Positions 9,914-18,330 of a stretch of DNA of 64,000 bases are shown piece by piece. Origin of the DNA: Ktedonobacter racemifer DSM 44963 (GTDB lineage: Bacteria > Chloroflexota > Ktedonobacteria > Ktedonobacterales > Ktedonobacteraceae); assembly GCF_000178855.1 (NCBI RefSeq), contig NZ_ADVG01000004.1:310001-374000 (forward strand), in the 5' to 3' direction. The translations under genes were made by a program, and so were the position numbers. The notes beneath the pieces are model-generated. The model saw nothing but the letters and a program-made list of their open reading frames with translations. It was not told where the DNA came from and did not search any database. Numbering within the stretch: the stretch's first letter is position 1; each line of letters opens with the position of its first letter.

Positions 9914-10048
9914 AGCTTCTCAAAGATTCGAAGTGCAACATTGTATGTGCCTTCATTGAATCAGGGGACTTCCACACCCACAAGTTGCGAAATACCCTTG
10001 GATGATTCTTCAAATCCGCCCAAAATTTAGGCGAACCGTGAGTCATTG

Positions 10049-10746
10049 CTCCCGATTATAAAGGTTTTCGTTTCCCACCTGAAATCATCAGCCATGCTGT
10101 TTGGTTGTATTTTCGTTTCTCGCTCAGTTTTCGCGATGTGGAAGAACTTTTGGCACAGCGCGGGATTGTCGTGACCTATGAAACCATTCGACAATGGCGT
10201 TTGAAATTTGGCCAGACCTATGCCAATGAACTGCGTCGTCGCCGTCCTCGTTGTGGCGACAAATGGCACATGGACGAGGTCGTTTTTCCCATTCGTGGCC
10301 AAAAACACTCCCTCTGGCGAGCAGTGGATCAGGATGGCAATGTGCTCGACATCCTCGTGCAGAGCCGCCGCAACAAAAAGGCAGCCAAACGATTTTTCCG
10401 CAAACTTCTCAAAGGGCTGCAATACGTCCCTCGAGTGATCATTACCGATAAACTTAGGAGTTATGGGGCGGCGAAACGTGAAATCCTGCCTGGGGTGGAA
10501 CATCGACAGCACAAAGGGTTGAACAACCGAGCAGAAAATTCGCATCAACCCACGCGACTGCGAGAGAAGAAAATGAGACGTTTTAAATCAGCAAAACACG
10601 CGCAACGCTTTCTCTCCGCCTTTGGTCCCATTGCTGGGCATTTCCAGCCGCGACGCCACCGTTTGCGTGCCGGAGAATATCGTACCCTGTTACAGGACCG
10701 ATTCCAGCAATGGAGTGAGGTGACTGAGGTGAAACTGGCCACATAA
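10049..10746 (+). pseudogene. IS6-family transposase, 5' end displaced by insertion
   Basis: Continues from the six codons at 7602-7620 that lie left of the IS1634-type insertion. Apart from that it is full length: the HTH region (SFRDVEELLAQRGIVVTYET), the DDE catalytic residues in KWHMDEV, VIITDKLRSYGAAK and the NNRAENSHQPTR segment. It is about 85 percent identical by eye to the intact copy at 18426. Translation in place could start only at a weak TTG (10105), losing the N-terminal ~20 residues. Confidence 0.85.
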
Positions 10747-10893
10747 TCCCAGAGACATTCCCACCTTCCCCGCACTGCAACGCCCCACTTCGTTCTAGCT
10801 CATCAATATATTTTATCCCTGCGAATAAGTTGACAATATCTTCAGATCAACTTCCCACCCTTCGATGCAAAATCGATCCACCCTTCAGTTAAT

Positions 10894-10971
10894 TTACCAG
10901 TACCAGCGCACACAGAGGAGAATCATGTCGGGCTGAAAGTGACGCCGCTTGAACGAATGCTGATGACTCAT
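10894..10971 (-). pseudogene. N-terminal scrap of another IS6-family transposase
   Basis: Reads MSHQHSFKRRHFQPDMILLC then VRWYW and a stop. It matches the start of the IS6-type transposases near 59148 and 59224 (FKWRHFQSDIILLCVRWYL). It is only 25 codons, the remainder having been lost. Confidence 0.6.
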
Positions 10972-11047
10972 CAAGGGTACTCCTCGGCTACGCCTCAAAT
11001 AAAGAAGAGTTTACCATCGCACCCTCATTCTTGCAACACAACCGTCC

Positions 11048-11201
11048 ATGTTACTTATTGGATGGGGAGCCGTCCTGGTTGGGGTTGTTGTTCATATCGG
11101 CATGGCAACTGCGAAACGGAAGCAAGTGCAAAGAGGAACTCCGCCAGTAATCGCTCTTGGTGATCTCACTCTCCTCGTTAATGCAAGAATTGGTGGGATA
11201 C
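11048..11201 (+). pseudogene. Truncated small membrane protein, cut by IS6
   Basis: The frame reads MLLIGWGAVLVGVVVHIGMA, one strong membrane helix, followed by TAKRKQVQRGTPPVIALGDL and TLLVNARIGG, then enters the IS end at 11202. It looks like the start of a real membrane protein whose 3' part was lost. The family is not recognised and the start is unsupported by a clear RBS. Confidence 0.4.
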
Positions 11202-12179
11202 GGTTCTGTCAGAACTGAGAGCACAGAAGCTCATCAAGGACCAGTACATATGGAGATTGCTGTATTGTGTTAGGAAATGACCCGCATGGCTTCTTTCAAA
11301 GCAATAAGCCGATCAAGGAAAGCTCGCCGCTGCTCGGAGAGTGTGGCTGGTTCTCCCATGATGGAGTGAGGGCGAAGAGAGTTCCGCAATTCATCAAAAG
11401 CAGAACAGAAACGAGCAGCCGAATCGAAGTTTCCGAAGCCATGCATGGGGTAATACCGTTGATTGACTCCCCGATGGTCTTGCTCCAGGCGATTATTGAG
11501 ATATTTGTTGTTTCGATGAAGCACACAGTCGCCTAGCGTTTCACGTATTGCTCGTGGATAGGAGGTATGCCCATCTGTTGTGACCTGCTCGGGAACATGG
11601 CCAACAACGGCAAGAGCTTGCTTGAAAAACTGTTTGGCCGCGTCCATGTCTCGCTTCTCACTCAACCGCGAATCCACGAGATTGCCATCGGCATCGATAG
11701 CGCGATACAGATAACACCATTTCCCCTTGACCCTAACGTAGGTTTCATCTACGTACCACGACTGCCCTGCTTGCCCGCGTCGCCTGATGCGGAGTTACTC
11801 TGCAAGCAGTGGAGCAAACCGCGTTTCCCACTCCCGAACAGTCTCATGGGTGAACTCCCATCCTCGCTCAAGAAACATCTCGGCGAGGTCTCGCAGACTC
11901 AATTTGTACCGGAGCCGCCACAAGACGACCAGGAGAACCATATCGGTGGGGTATTCCAGAAAGTTGAACGGTGTTCCTGTCCGCTCATTGAAGGTTTGCT
12001 TGCAAGCTGAGCAGCGGAACATCCGATAGCCAAGCGATGTCTTCTTGGTCTGTTCTTTGGTGGTAGCTGATGCACAGTGTGGACCGTTCATGAAGCACTC
12101 CTCGTCAGATGGTCGTTGCTCTTAGCATACCTCATCAACGATTTCCGGGCCAAACCTTCTTCTGAATTCTGACAGAACC
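11202..12179 (-). mobile_element. IS6-family element (second type)
   Basis: 978 bp bounded by inverted repeats GGTTCTGTCAGAA (11202) and its complement ending at 12179. The same end sequence (GGTTCTGTCAGAACTGAGA) recurs at 17130, where a truncated copy lies. No matching 8-bp duplication is seen at the flanks. Confidence 0.85.
11270..12091 (-). pseudogene. IS6-family transposase with one in-frame TAA
   Basis: One continuous frame of about 273 codons interrupted by a single TAA at about 11795. The N-terminal half has a zinc ribbon (GYRMFRCSACKQTFNERTG) and an HTH (KLSLRDLAEMFLERG). The C-terminal half holds the DDE core: QSWYVDETYVRVKGKW, EQVTTDGHTSYPRAI and NRLEQDHRGVNQRYY. The frame is the same on both sides of the TAA, so this is a nonsense mutation and not a frameshift. 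Readthrough would restore a full protein. Confidence 0.85.
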
Positions 12180-12270
12180 CTCCATCAATAGTATTGATCC
12201 TTTTGCTACGCGAGAGCACATGATCTGGTGTTATCGCTTCTTGTCGACGGATCTTGCGCCAATTCGCTGG

Positions 12271-12316
12271 AAGGATGTCCTTTTCAGATCATGCCTGTTC
12301 GTCGTATGTATAAAGG
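12271..12316 (-). repeat. 46-bp dispersed repeat, copy 3
   Basis: Third copy of the repeat at 6633 and 7089, in opposite orientation, lying just upstream of the YCII gene at 12372. It might overlap that gene's promoter region. Confidence 0.55.
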
Positions 12317-12371
12317 CGGAATGCTTAGCACCCTTTGATAGAGAAACTTCAAGAACGGAAAGAATAATATC

Positions 12372-12731
12372 ATGAAATACGTGCTTTTGTTTTGCGCAGC
12401 TTCCCAGGATCTGGAAGCATGGCAGGCGCTGTCTGATGAGGTTCGCGCCCACAAACGTGCGCAGGCCAGTCTGTGGATAGCCGAACACAGCGCTCAGATT
12501 CGCAAGAGCTATGGACTCCATCTGCCCCATACCGTCACCAGCGTCCATTTTGGCGCAGGCAGTCAACCGCTCGTGACTGATGGCCCCTTCCTTGAGGGCA
12601 CAGAAGTGATTGGTGGTTTGGCTGAGATTGAGGTGGCCGATCTTGATGAAGCGTTGCAACTCGCCAAGACATGGTCTGTCCACACGCCAGGCCACCCGGT
12701 GGTCGAGATCTGGCCCATGGTAGAGGAGTAG
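12372..12731 (+). CDS. YCII/DGPF-domain protein
   Basis: A 119-aa protein of the YCII-related (DGPF) superfamily. It opens MKYVLLFCAASQDLEAW and carries the diagnostic Asp-Gly-Pro-Phe in QPLVTDGPFLEGTEVIGGLA, ending near PVVEIWPMVEE. Such proteins are dimeric alpha-beta barrel folds of unknown reaction. They are regularly encoded next to ECF sigma factors of group ECF42, as here, where the sigma gene begins 6 bp after this stop. ACGGAAAGAATAATATC precedes the ATG. This member is intact although its sigma partner is broken. Confidence 0.88.
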   Translation: MKYVLLFCAASQDLEAWQALSDEVRAHKRAQASLWIAEHSAQIRKSYGLHLPHTVTSVHFGAGSQPLVTDGPFLEGTEVIGGLAEIEVADLDEALQLAKTWSVHTPGHPVVEIWPMVEE

Positions 12732-12737
12732 CACTCT

Positions 12738-14489
12738 ATGACCGATAAACACAGCGACACGTTTCCTCTCGTTCCGCACGATGAGATCCAGGTCACGCTT
12801 ACTATGGTCTTCCGCGAAGAGGCAGGCAGGATCGTGGGGGGCGCTTCTGCGCATTTTGGGCAACTTCGAGGTGGCCGAGGAGATCGTCCAGGATGCTCTG
12901 CTGGTCGCACTTGAACGCTGGCCGGTTGATGGCATTCCGGCTCAGCCCGGTGCCTGGTTGCTGACAGTGGCTCGTCGTCGCGCCATCGATCAACTTCGAC
13001 GGAATGCTCGTTACCATGACAAACTCGCCGAACTGGAGCACTCAGCGGTGCAGGAACCGGATGATCGTCTCCGACTGATGTTTACCTGCTGCCACCCGGC
13101 GCTTTCGCGCGAGGCGCAAGTGATCCTGACGCTCCGGGCCGTCTGTGGCTTCACGACTGCTGAGATTGCCCACGCCTTCCTGGCCTCGGAGGCAGTGGTG
13201 GCACGGCGTCTGGTACGAGCGCGGCAGAAGATTGTCCAGGCTGGCATCCCCTATCGCGTTCCCGGTGATGAGGACCTCGACGAGCGGCTCGGTGAAGTGT
13301 TAGCGGTGCTCTACCTGATGTTTAACTGGTAAATGACATCCGAAGTGAGCAGGTTTTGCCCACCCACTTGAGCACTTGCCCTCCAATGTGAGCAGCGTGG
13401 CTATCAAGCGCAAATGAAGCCGCTCTATAAGCCAATAGTCGTGTGCCGTTTCTGTACATTCAGTGCTCAAGATTCGGCGTCATGCGGGTACTGAATGTTC
13501 AGACAGACTTCCAGCACCAGCAGAATTCAAGCCAAACGCTGAAGATCCGGCTCATGCGGGCTCACGATTGGGCTCAAGTACCCTGTCTGGAATTTACAAC
13601 ACCTGCTGCTGGTTGACCGCCTCTGAGGCGGATTCTCTGTCAGGCAGTGGCGCTGTTGCTCACATTGGAGGGCAAGTGCTCAAGTGGGTGGGCAAAACCT
13701 GCTCACTTCGGATGTCATTTACCATTAACGAAGGCTATCTTGCCAGCGGGGGCAGCACCCCTATGTGTCGTGATCTCGCTGAGGATGCTGCATGGCTTGC
13801 TGCCTCCTCACAGGGCTTATCCCAAGGAACCGGAGGTGTTAGGCTTGTTCGCGTTGATGCGCCTCCATCTCGCACGCACTGATGCGCGCTTCGATGCTAC
13901 AGGCTCACTGATCTTACTTGCCGAACAGGATCGTTCCCGCTGGAATCGACGGATGATTACCGAAGCAGGAGGACTGATCGAACAAGCGGCGGCCCTGGGC
14001 CATCCAGGTCCCTATCAGGTGCAGGCTGCGCTGGTAGCCTGCCACGCGGAAGCCGAGTCGTGGCAGGCCACTGACTGGCCGCAAATCCTGGCCCTCTACG
14101 ACTTGCTGCTCTCTTTGACTCCCTCGCCAGTGATACGACTGAACCGAGCGGTGGCGGTACGCTATGTGGCCGGACCGGAAGAAGCCCTGACCGAGGTCGA
14201 AACGCTGGCGCATGATCTGGAGAGCTATCATCTCTTCCATGCCATCCGGGGAGAACTCCTGCTGGAACTCGGCCGACGCGATCGGGCCCAGGCCGCTGAG
14301 TTGCGGGCACGTGCGCTGACTGACAACCAGGCCGAGCAGTCCCTCCTCCACCAGCGCCTCTCTCCAGAAAGCGCAGGCAACTGCACCTATCCTGGGACCG
14401 CTGATCGAGCAAGGAAGAGGACAAAAAACAGCAATCAAGGTGAGATGTCCAAACCAGAGAGACCTTCCTCTGAGGGACTGTCGTGGTGA
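12738..14489 (+). pseudogene. ECF42-type sigma factor, broken by frameshifts and an insertion
   Basis: Starts MTDKHSDTFPLVPHDEIQVT. A run of six G (12836-12841) holds one G too many, shifting the frame before ALLRILGNFEVAEEIVQDAL (region 2). Region 4 is present (ILTLRAVCGFTTAEIAHAFL). After LGEVLAVLYLMFN a 398-bp element (13327-13724) is inserted. Beyond it EGYLASGG continues, another frame change occurs near 13790, and the long C-terminal TPR-like domain (DUF6596 type) follows: RTDARFDATGSLILLAEQDR, YQVQAALVACHAEAESWQAT, SPVIRLNRAVAVRYVAGPEE. ECF42 factors have this C-terminal extension and pair with DGPF proteins. Three independent lesions make it non-functional. Confidence 0.88.
13327..13724. 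mobile_element. 398-bp inverted-repeat element (MITE) in the sigma gene
   Basis: The two ends are near-perfect inverted copies over about 68 bp, beginning TGGTAAATGACATCCG. A 5-bp direct repeat TTAAC flanks it (13322-13326 and 13725-13729). Deleting the element and one TTAAC rejoins the host codons as MFN-EGYL exactly. Each end contains two to three ~20-bp sub-repeats (TGAGCA ... TTGCCC), an IS21-like layout. It holds no gene. Its inner flanks match those of the peptidase-carrying element at 39341-40860. Confidence 0.93.
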
Positions 14490-14542
14490 TCGAGGAATCG
14501 ATTGATGACCATCATCGTAACGAAATGGACAAGGAGTATGAC

Positions 14543-15077
14543 ATGACGAATCTTTCTGGCAAGACGGCGCTGGTGACCAGTGCCTCCCGGGGCATCGGGC
14601 GTGCAATAGCCCGGCGGTTGGTGTCCGACGGTGCGCTCGTCGGCATTCACTACGGCAACAACGAGACAGCCGCCAACGCAGCGTTGGCGGAGATTGAACG
14701 GGCTGGCAGCCACGCCTTCACGACCCGCGCCGAATTCGGCGTCGGCAGACCGGATTGCATCTACGTTCTTCCACTACACGATGAACAAGGCAGTTATCGA
14801 GGCTTTGAGTCGGACGCTCGCCCAGGCATTGGGTGCGCGGGGGATCACCGTAAATACGGTGACACCAGGCGTCATAGAGACTGATATGGGGGCATGGGTG
14901 TACAGCGCTCCAGGTCTCGAGGAGAACATCGTGGCGATGATTGCCATTGGGCGGCTCGGGCAACTGACCGATATCGCCGACGTTGTCGCATTCCTCGCCT
15001 CGCACGATGCGCGGGGGATCACGGCTGTCACGCTCGACGCGAGCGGTGGCACATGGCTCAGACCTCATGCGGGCTGA
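14543..15077 (+). pseudogene. SDR-family oxidoreductase with internal deletion
   Basis: The N-terminus has the Rossmann start GKTALVTSASRGIGRAIARR (GxxxGxG) and an adjacent NNETAANAALAEIERAG. After residue ~66 the frame changes and about 80 residues are missing. The remainder carries the catalytic Tyr-x3-Lys (YTMNK), then GARGITVNTVTPGVIETDMG and the usual C-terminal segment ending DASGGTWLRPHAG. AAGGAGTATGAC precedes the ATG at 14543. Loss of the NNAG strand and the catalytic Ser region makes it inactive. Confidence 0.85.
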
Positions 15078-15169
15078 GACCCCGTCGCAGTCCGAGGACC
15101 TCGTGCTCGTCGAGAGCATATTTGCCATATGCAGGTTACCAACTGACCCTGGCCCTCTATGGTCTGCGC

Positions 15170-15330
15170 GCCCTGTGACACCTTCGTCGGTCACCCAAAT
15201 GAACAGAGTGGTCGCGCTGCGTCTGTGACCGGGTTAGAAGCGGCGCTGAACCTCCAAGAGGAGAAAGCATGGAACCGAACCATCAACTCTTCGGCCATTA
15301 CCTTCGCTCCCGTATGGAAATGCAGCGAGG
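15170..15330 (+). pseudogene. Possible scrap of a second ECF42-type C-terminus
   Basis: A short stretch reads TPSSVTQMNRVVALRL, close to TPSPVIRLNRAVAVRY in the sigma pseudogene at 12738. A downstream NHQLFGHYLRSRMEM resembles the YHLFHAIRGELLLEL helix of the same domain. The frames do not join and stops intervene. It is weak evidence of a degraded duplicate. Confidence 0.35.
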
Positions 15331-15516
15331 TATGACTGGACGACATTACGAAAAAACATCAGGATATAGGAGTGCATCAGGCATGAGAGCGGCAATTGGG
15401 AAGCTTCTCAAATCTCTTGTGAGATATTATAGACGCCCTACGACGAACGCGGAACCAGAGATTCTTCAGCATAGCTCAAGAAGAAGTCAGGGCCATGCTG
15501 GAAAAGGGAGCGCATT

Positions 15517-16977
15517 ATGAAGACCTCCTCCATTGCCAAAAACCATCCGGAACAGCAAGGGACGCGAGCAGACAGGTGGCGCTGGGTGGCGCTCATCCTC
15601 GTCAGCCTGGCCATTTTTCTGGATACCGTAGATGTGTCCATCGTCAATGTGGCCTTGCCCGATCTCCAGCGAGGGCTCCATCTGACCACCACGGATTTGC
15701 TCTGGGTCCAAGGTGTCTACCTGCTCACCTACGCGGGTCTCATGTTGTTGGGGGGGCGTGCTGCTGACCTGCTTGGTCGTCGTCGCATCTTTCTGCTGGG
15801 AGCCACGCTCTTTGGCCTGGCCTCGCTCATCAGCGGCCTCGCCAACAGTGGGTGGCTCTTAATTGTGGCACGCGGGGCACAGGGGATCGGAGCCGCCTTG
15901 ACGATGCCTTCAGCCGTTTCGATTCTCACCACGACCTTTGCAGAGGGACCGGAGCGCAACAAGGCGTTAGGCATCTTTAGCGCAACGGGTGGCGCGGGTT
16001 TCACGTGCGGGTTAGTCCTTGGTGGGGTGCTGACCAATTTTATCAATTGGCACTGGGTCTTCCTGGTCAATGTCCCCGTCGTGCTGCTGATCCTGGGGTA
16101 TTCCCGGGTCGTGGTGCCTGAGGGTCGGTCGATGATGGGAGAACGGTCCTACGATCTGACAGGTGCCGTCACGGTAACAGGAGGATTGCTCCTGCTGGTC
16201 TACGCGATTACGCAAGCGAACGAGGCCAGTGCCACTCCTTTGAAGACGGGAGGACTGCTCGCCCTCGCATGCTTCCTCCTGGTACTGTTTCTCCTCATCG
16301 AACGATATAGCAAAGCCCCACTGATGCCGCTGCGCATCTTCCGGTCGCGCACCCTTGGTGCAGCTTCTGCTGTCTCGTTCACCTTGCTCGGTTCGTTTTT
16401 CGGCTTCTTGTTCATCTGCACGCTCTATTTGCAGGATGTGCTCCACTACTCCCCTGTGCTTGCGAGTCTTGCCTTGTTGCCAGCAAGCATTATCACCATC
16501 CCTGTCTCCCGGTTTGTCGCGCCCTGGCTCATGAGTTGGTTGGGGGTGAGGTACAGTAGCGTCCTGGGTCTGCTCTGTCTGTTGAGTAGCATTGCGCTTT
16601 TTTTGCGGACTGGGGCAAGCGCTGACTATGTGGAGATCATCTTGCCATCGACGATTCTTTCTCAGGTCGGAATGTCCATTTGCGTTCCGACGCTGGCTAT
16701 TGCTGCTGTCAGCGGGATCGAGCAGGCTGAGCAGGGTTTGGCAGCCGGTCTCCAGGGAACATTAGGGCAAGCTGGCGGAGGGCTGGGGCTTGCCATCACG
16801 ACAGCAGTGCTCGCGGCGAACATGGCTTCTGGACACGTGGGTGCAACGACTACCATCCCATCCGTCGTGGCACAGCTCAGTGGCTTCCACGCTGGTCTCC
16901 TGGCCGCAGCGGCAGGTGCTGCGCTGGGTGTCCTTATTGCATTCTTTGGCTTAAAGATACGGTCTGAAACGCCGTAA
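15517..16977 (+). CDS. DHA2-family (EmrB/QacA) MFS exporter
   Basis: A 486-aa, 14-helix proton-driven multidrug exporter of the inner membrane. Helix 1 carries FLDTVDVSIVNVALPDLQ (the D1 motif of DHA2), the helix 2-3 loop has GGRAADLLGRRRIFLLG, helix 5 has the antiporter motif GGAGFTCGLVLGGVL, and the later half includes TLYLQDVLHYSPVLASLALL. Full length for the family with no disruption. AAAAGGGAGCGCATT precedes the ATG. The substrate is unknown. It is a useful intact reference for the deleted homologue at 2994. Confidence 0.92.
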   Translation: MKTSSIAKNHPEQQGTRADRWRWVALILVSLAIFLDTVDVSIVNVALPDLQRGLHLTTTDLLWVQGVYLLTYAGLMLLGGRAADLLGRRRIFLLGATLFGLASLISGLANSGWLLIVARGAQGIGAALTMPSAVSILTTTFAEGPERNKALGIFSATGGAGFTCGLVLGGVLTNFINWHWVFLVNVPVVLLILGYSRVVVPEGRSMMGERSYDLTGAVTVTGGLLLLVYAITQANEASATPLKTGGLLALACFLLVLFLLIERYSKAPLMPLRIFRSRTLGAASAVSFTLLGSFFGFLFICTLYLQDVLHYSPVLASLALLPASIITIPVSRFVAPWLMSWLGVRYSSVLGLLCLLSSIALFLRTGASADYVEIILPSTILSQVGMSICVPTLAIAAVSGIEQAEQGLAAGLQGTLGQAGGGLGLAITTAVLAANMASGHVGATTTIPSVVAQLSGFHAGLLAAAAGAALGVLIAFFGLKIRSETP

Positions 16978-17129
16978 ACGAGGAGGCAGCGAATGAAACC
17001 ACGCTCTGAACCAGAGTAGGCAGGTAGGAGCGTGCCTTGCCTGTACCAAATGGATCTTGCGAAATTATTTCACGCTGTATATTGGAGCGTAAGTGAGAGA
17101 AATGGTGAAAGATTTAACATAACGTTATT

Positions 17130-17432
17130 GGTTCTGTCAGAACTGAGAACACAGAAAAGCTTGCCGGATCAGAGTAATGCTCACTTCTTATTTCATTGGC
17201 CTATAATGCCGCTTGTATCACTGTTTGCAGGGCTGCAAGACGTTGGAGAAAAGCCTGTCGTTGTTCCAGGAGGGAGATCACTTCGCCCATGGTGCGGCGC
17301 AGACGGAAATAATTGCGCACTTCGTCAAAGGCACGACAGAAGCGTGCCGCCGCTTCAATGGTTCCAAAACCACGCATCGGATAGTACCGTTGTTTGATAC
17401 CCCGATGATCTTGCTCGAGCCGATTAAAGAAA
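17130..17432 (-). pseudogene. Truncated IS6-type element and transposase 3' end
   Basis: The IS end GGTTCTGTCAGAACTGAGA at 17130 is the same as at 11202. Inside it, the minus strand (17201 to about 17430) gives the C-terminal ~75 codons of the transposase: NRLEQDHRGIKQRYYPMRGF and FDEVRNYFRLRRTMGEV. The remainder and the other end are missing. Confidence 0.75.
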
Positions 17433-17719
17433 CCCAGGCTACATCAAATTGCCTTCACGATTTTTTATGGTGGGAGGCTCAGATGAGAAGAAGGTCCCAG
17501 ATCCAGGCTGTTCTAGTGAAGTGATTCACTGAAACGCAGAGACCGCTCATGTATCCTTGTAGATGTACGGTGATATCCTAGGCTAGCAGATGGGTCCCAT
17601 ATGGAGGGAGAGAAGCCTCTCTTCTCTGGCAACCATCCTCTTCTTCGTTTCAGATAGACTGACTGTTTGTGCGAAGAATCGAGTACTGCCAATGCAAGCC
17701 ATAATTGAAAGGAAAGTCC

Positions 17720-17890
17720 ATGTTTCGTCTTATGAATTTGCTTCTCAACGGTCAACCTCTTCCACGTATTTTGATTGGCCTCCTCTTTCTCGTCATTGGA
17801 TGTGTGGGCCTCTATGTCGCCCTGATACAGGGGCGGTCAGATGGCTGGATTCTGGCAGGTGTCGGAATCATTTTAGGAGATACATACTAG
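17720..17890 (+). CDS. Small membrane protein
   Basis: 56 aa with one clear and one weaker hydrophobic helix: RILIGLLFLVIGCVGLYVAL (about residues 17-36) and GWILAGVGIILGDTY at the C-terminus. GAAAGGAAAGTCC lies just before the ATG. Family not recognised. It sits between IS remnants, so it could be truncated at the 3' end. Confidence 0.5.
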   Translation: MFRLMNLLLNGQPLPRILIGLLFLVIGCVGLYVALIQGRSDGWILAGVGIILGDTY

Positions 17891-18002
17891 GTATCTTGCT
17901 TTTCCTTGGCATAAAAAGTCTGGGCAACAAGGGGAATAGCGCTCGCTCTCAGATGTAGGCTCTTTCTGCTCACTGCTTGCAAAAAAGTGTGCCACAACCA
18001 AA

Positions 18003-18163
18003 GGTAGTGTTGCAAAAAAATTTTAGCTGAGAAAATGGAGCGGGTAATGACGGCACAAGAAGCATTGCCACAGAGAAAAGGTGCATGTTCTGCATCTTTT
18101 CCTGACGAGAGATGTTCGAGTGCGCTTCAATTTGCTGAGCTTTAATTTTTTTGCAACACTACC
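18003..18163. mobile_element. 161-bp inverted-repeat element, copy A
   Basis: Ends GGTAGTGTTGCAAAAAAATT and its complement (ending GCAACACTACC). An element of the same length lies at 52268-52428 in opposite orientation and matches along its whole length (for instance GAGAAAATGGAGCG and TGTTCTGCATCTTTTC). The ends resemble IS6-family termini (GTGTTGCAAA). No ORF. The central part is unlikely to fold as a simple terminator. Confidence 0.8.
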
Positions 18164-18330
18164 GTTCTGACCACTACGGTGCAACATTAAAGAGGCAGAC
18201 GGGGTTCGAGCCAGTGTGTTGCACGCCAAACCGCTGGAGAAGGTTGTCGAGGCCAACGTTCCCTCCAGGGTGCAAGCTCTGGAAGAGGGGTTTGGAACCG
18301 TTCCCGACAAAAACGGTTCCCCCGCAAGGG
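18164..18330 (+). other. Open frame of unknown nature next to IS6
   Basis: A frame starting near 18216 reads MLHAKPLEKVVEANVPSRVQ then ALEEGFGTVPDKNGSPARG before entering the IS end at 18331. It might be a gene fragment cut by the IS. I do not recognise it and no RBS is clear. Confidence 0.2.

Larger units (their letters stand above)
7621..10042 (+). mobile_element. IS1634-type element with passenger gene
   Basis: Bounded by imperfect inverted repeats: CTCACCGTTCGCTTAAAT at 7621 and the complement of CTCACGGTTCGCCTAAAT ending at 10042. A 6-bp direct repeat TCATTG flanks it (7615-7620 and 10043-10048). Removing the element and one repeat restores the start of the host IS6 transposase (M-K-T-N-I-I-A-P-D-Y-K-G-F). 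At 2.42 kb it is longer than a usual IS1634-family element (about 1.5-2 kb), because a second gene (9431) lies inside the repeats. Confidence 0.85.
7553..10840 (+). mobile_element. IS6-type element, interrupted by an IS1634-type element
   Basis: The left end (GGTATTGTCAACTTGG at 7553) matches the start-side end of the intact IS6-type copy at 18331-19191, and the right end (AAGTTGACAATATC ending at 10840) matches its other end. Subtracting the 2,428 bp of inserted DNA and duplicated target leaves 860 bp, the same size as the intact copy (861 bp). No 8-bp target duplication is visible at the outer flanks, so the insertion is old or recombined. Confidence 0.8.

Noticed and set aside
11202..12179. 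8-bp target duplication of the IS6-type element
   Set aside because: Flanks TGGGATAC and CTCCATCA do not match.
14718..15194. 158-codon minus-strand frame
   Set aside because: Antisense to the SDR pseudogene, whose plus-strand motifs (YTMNK, TPGVIETDMG) are clear.
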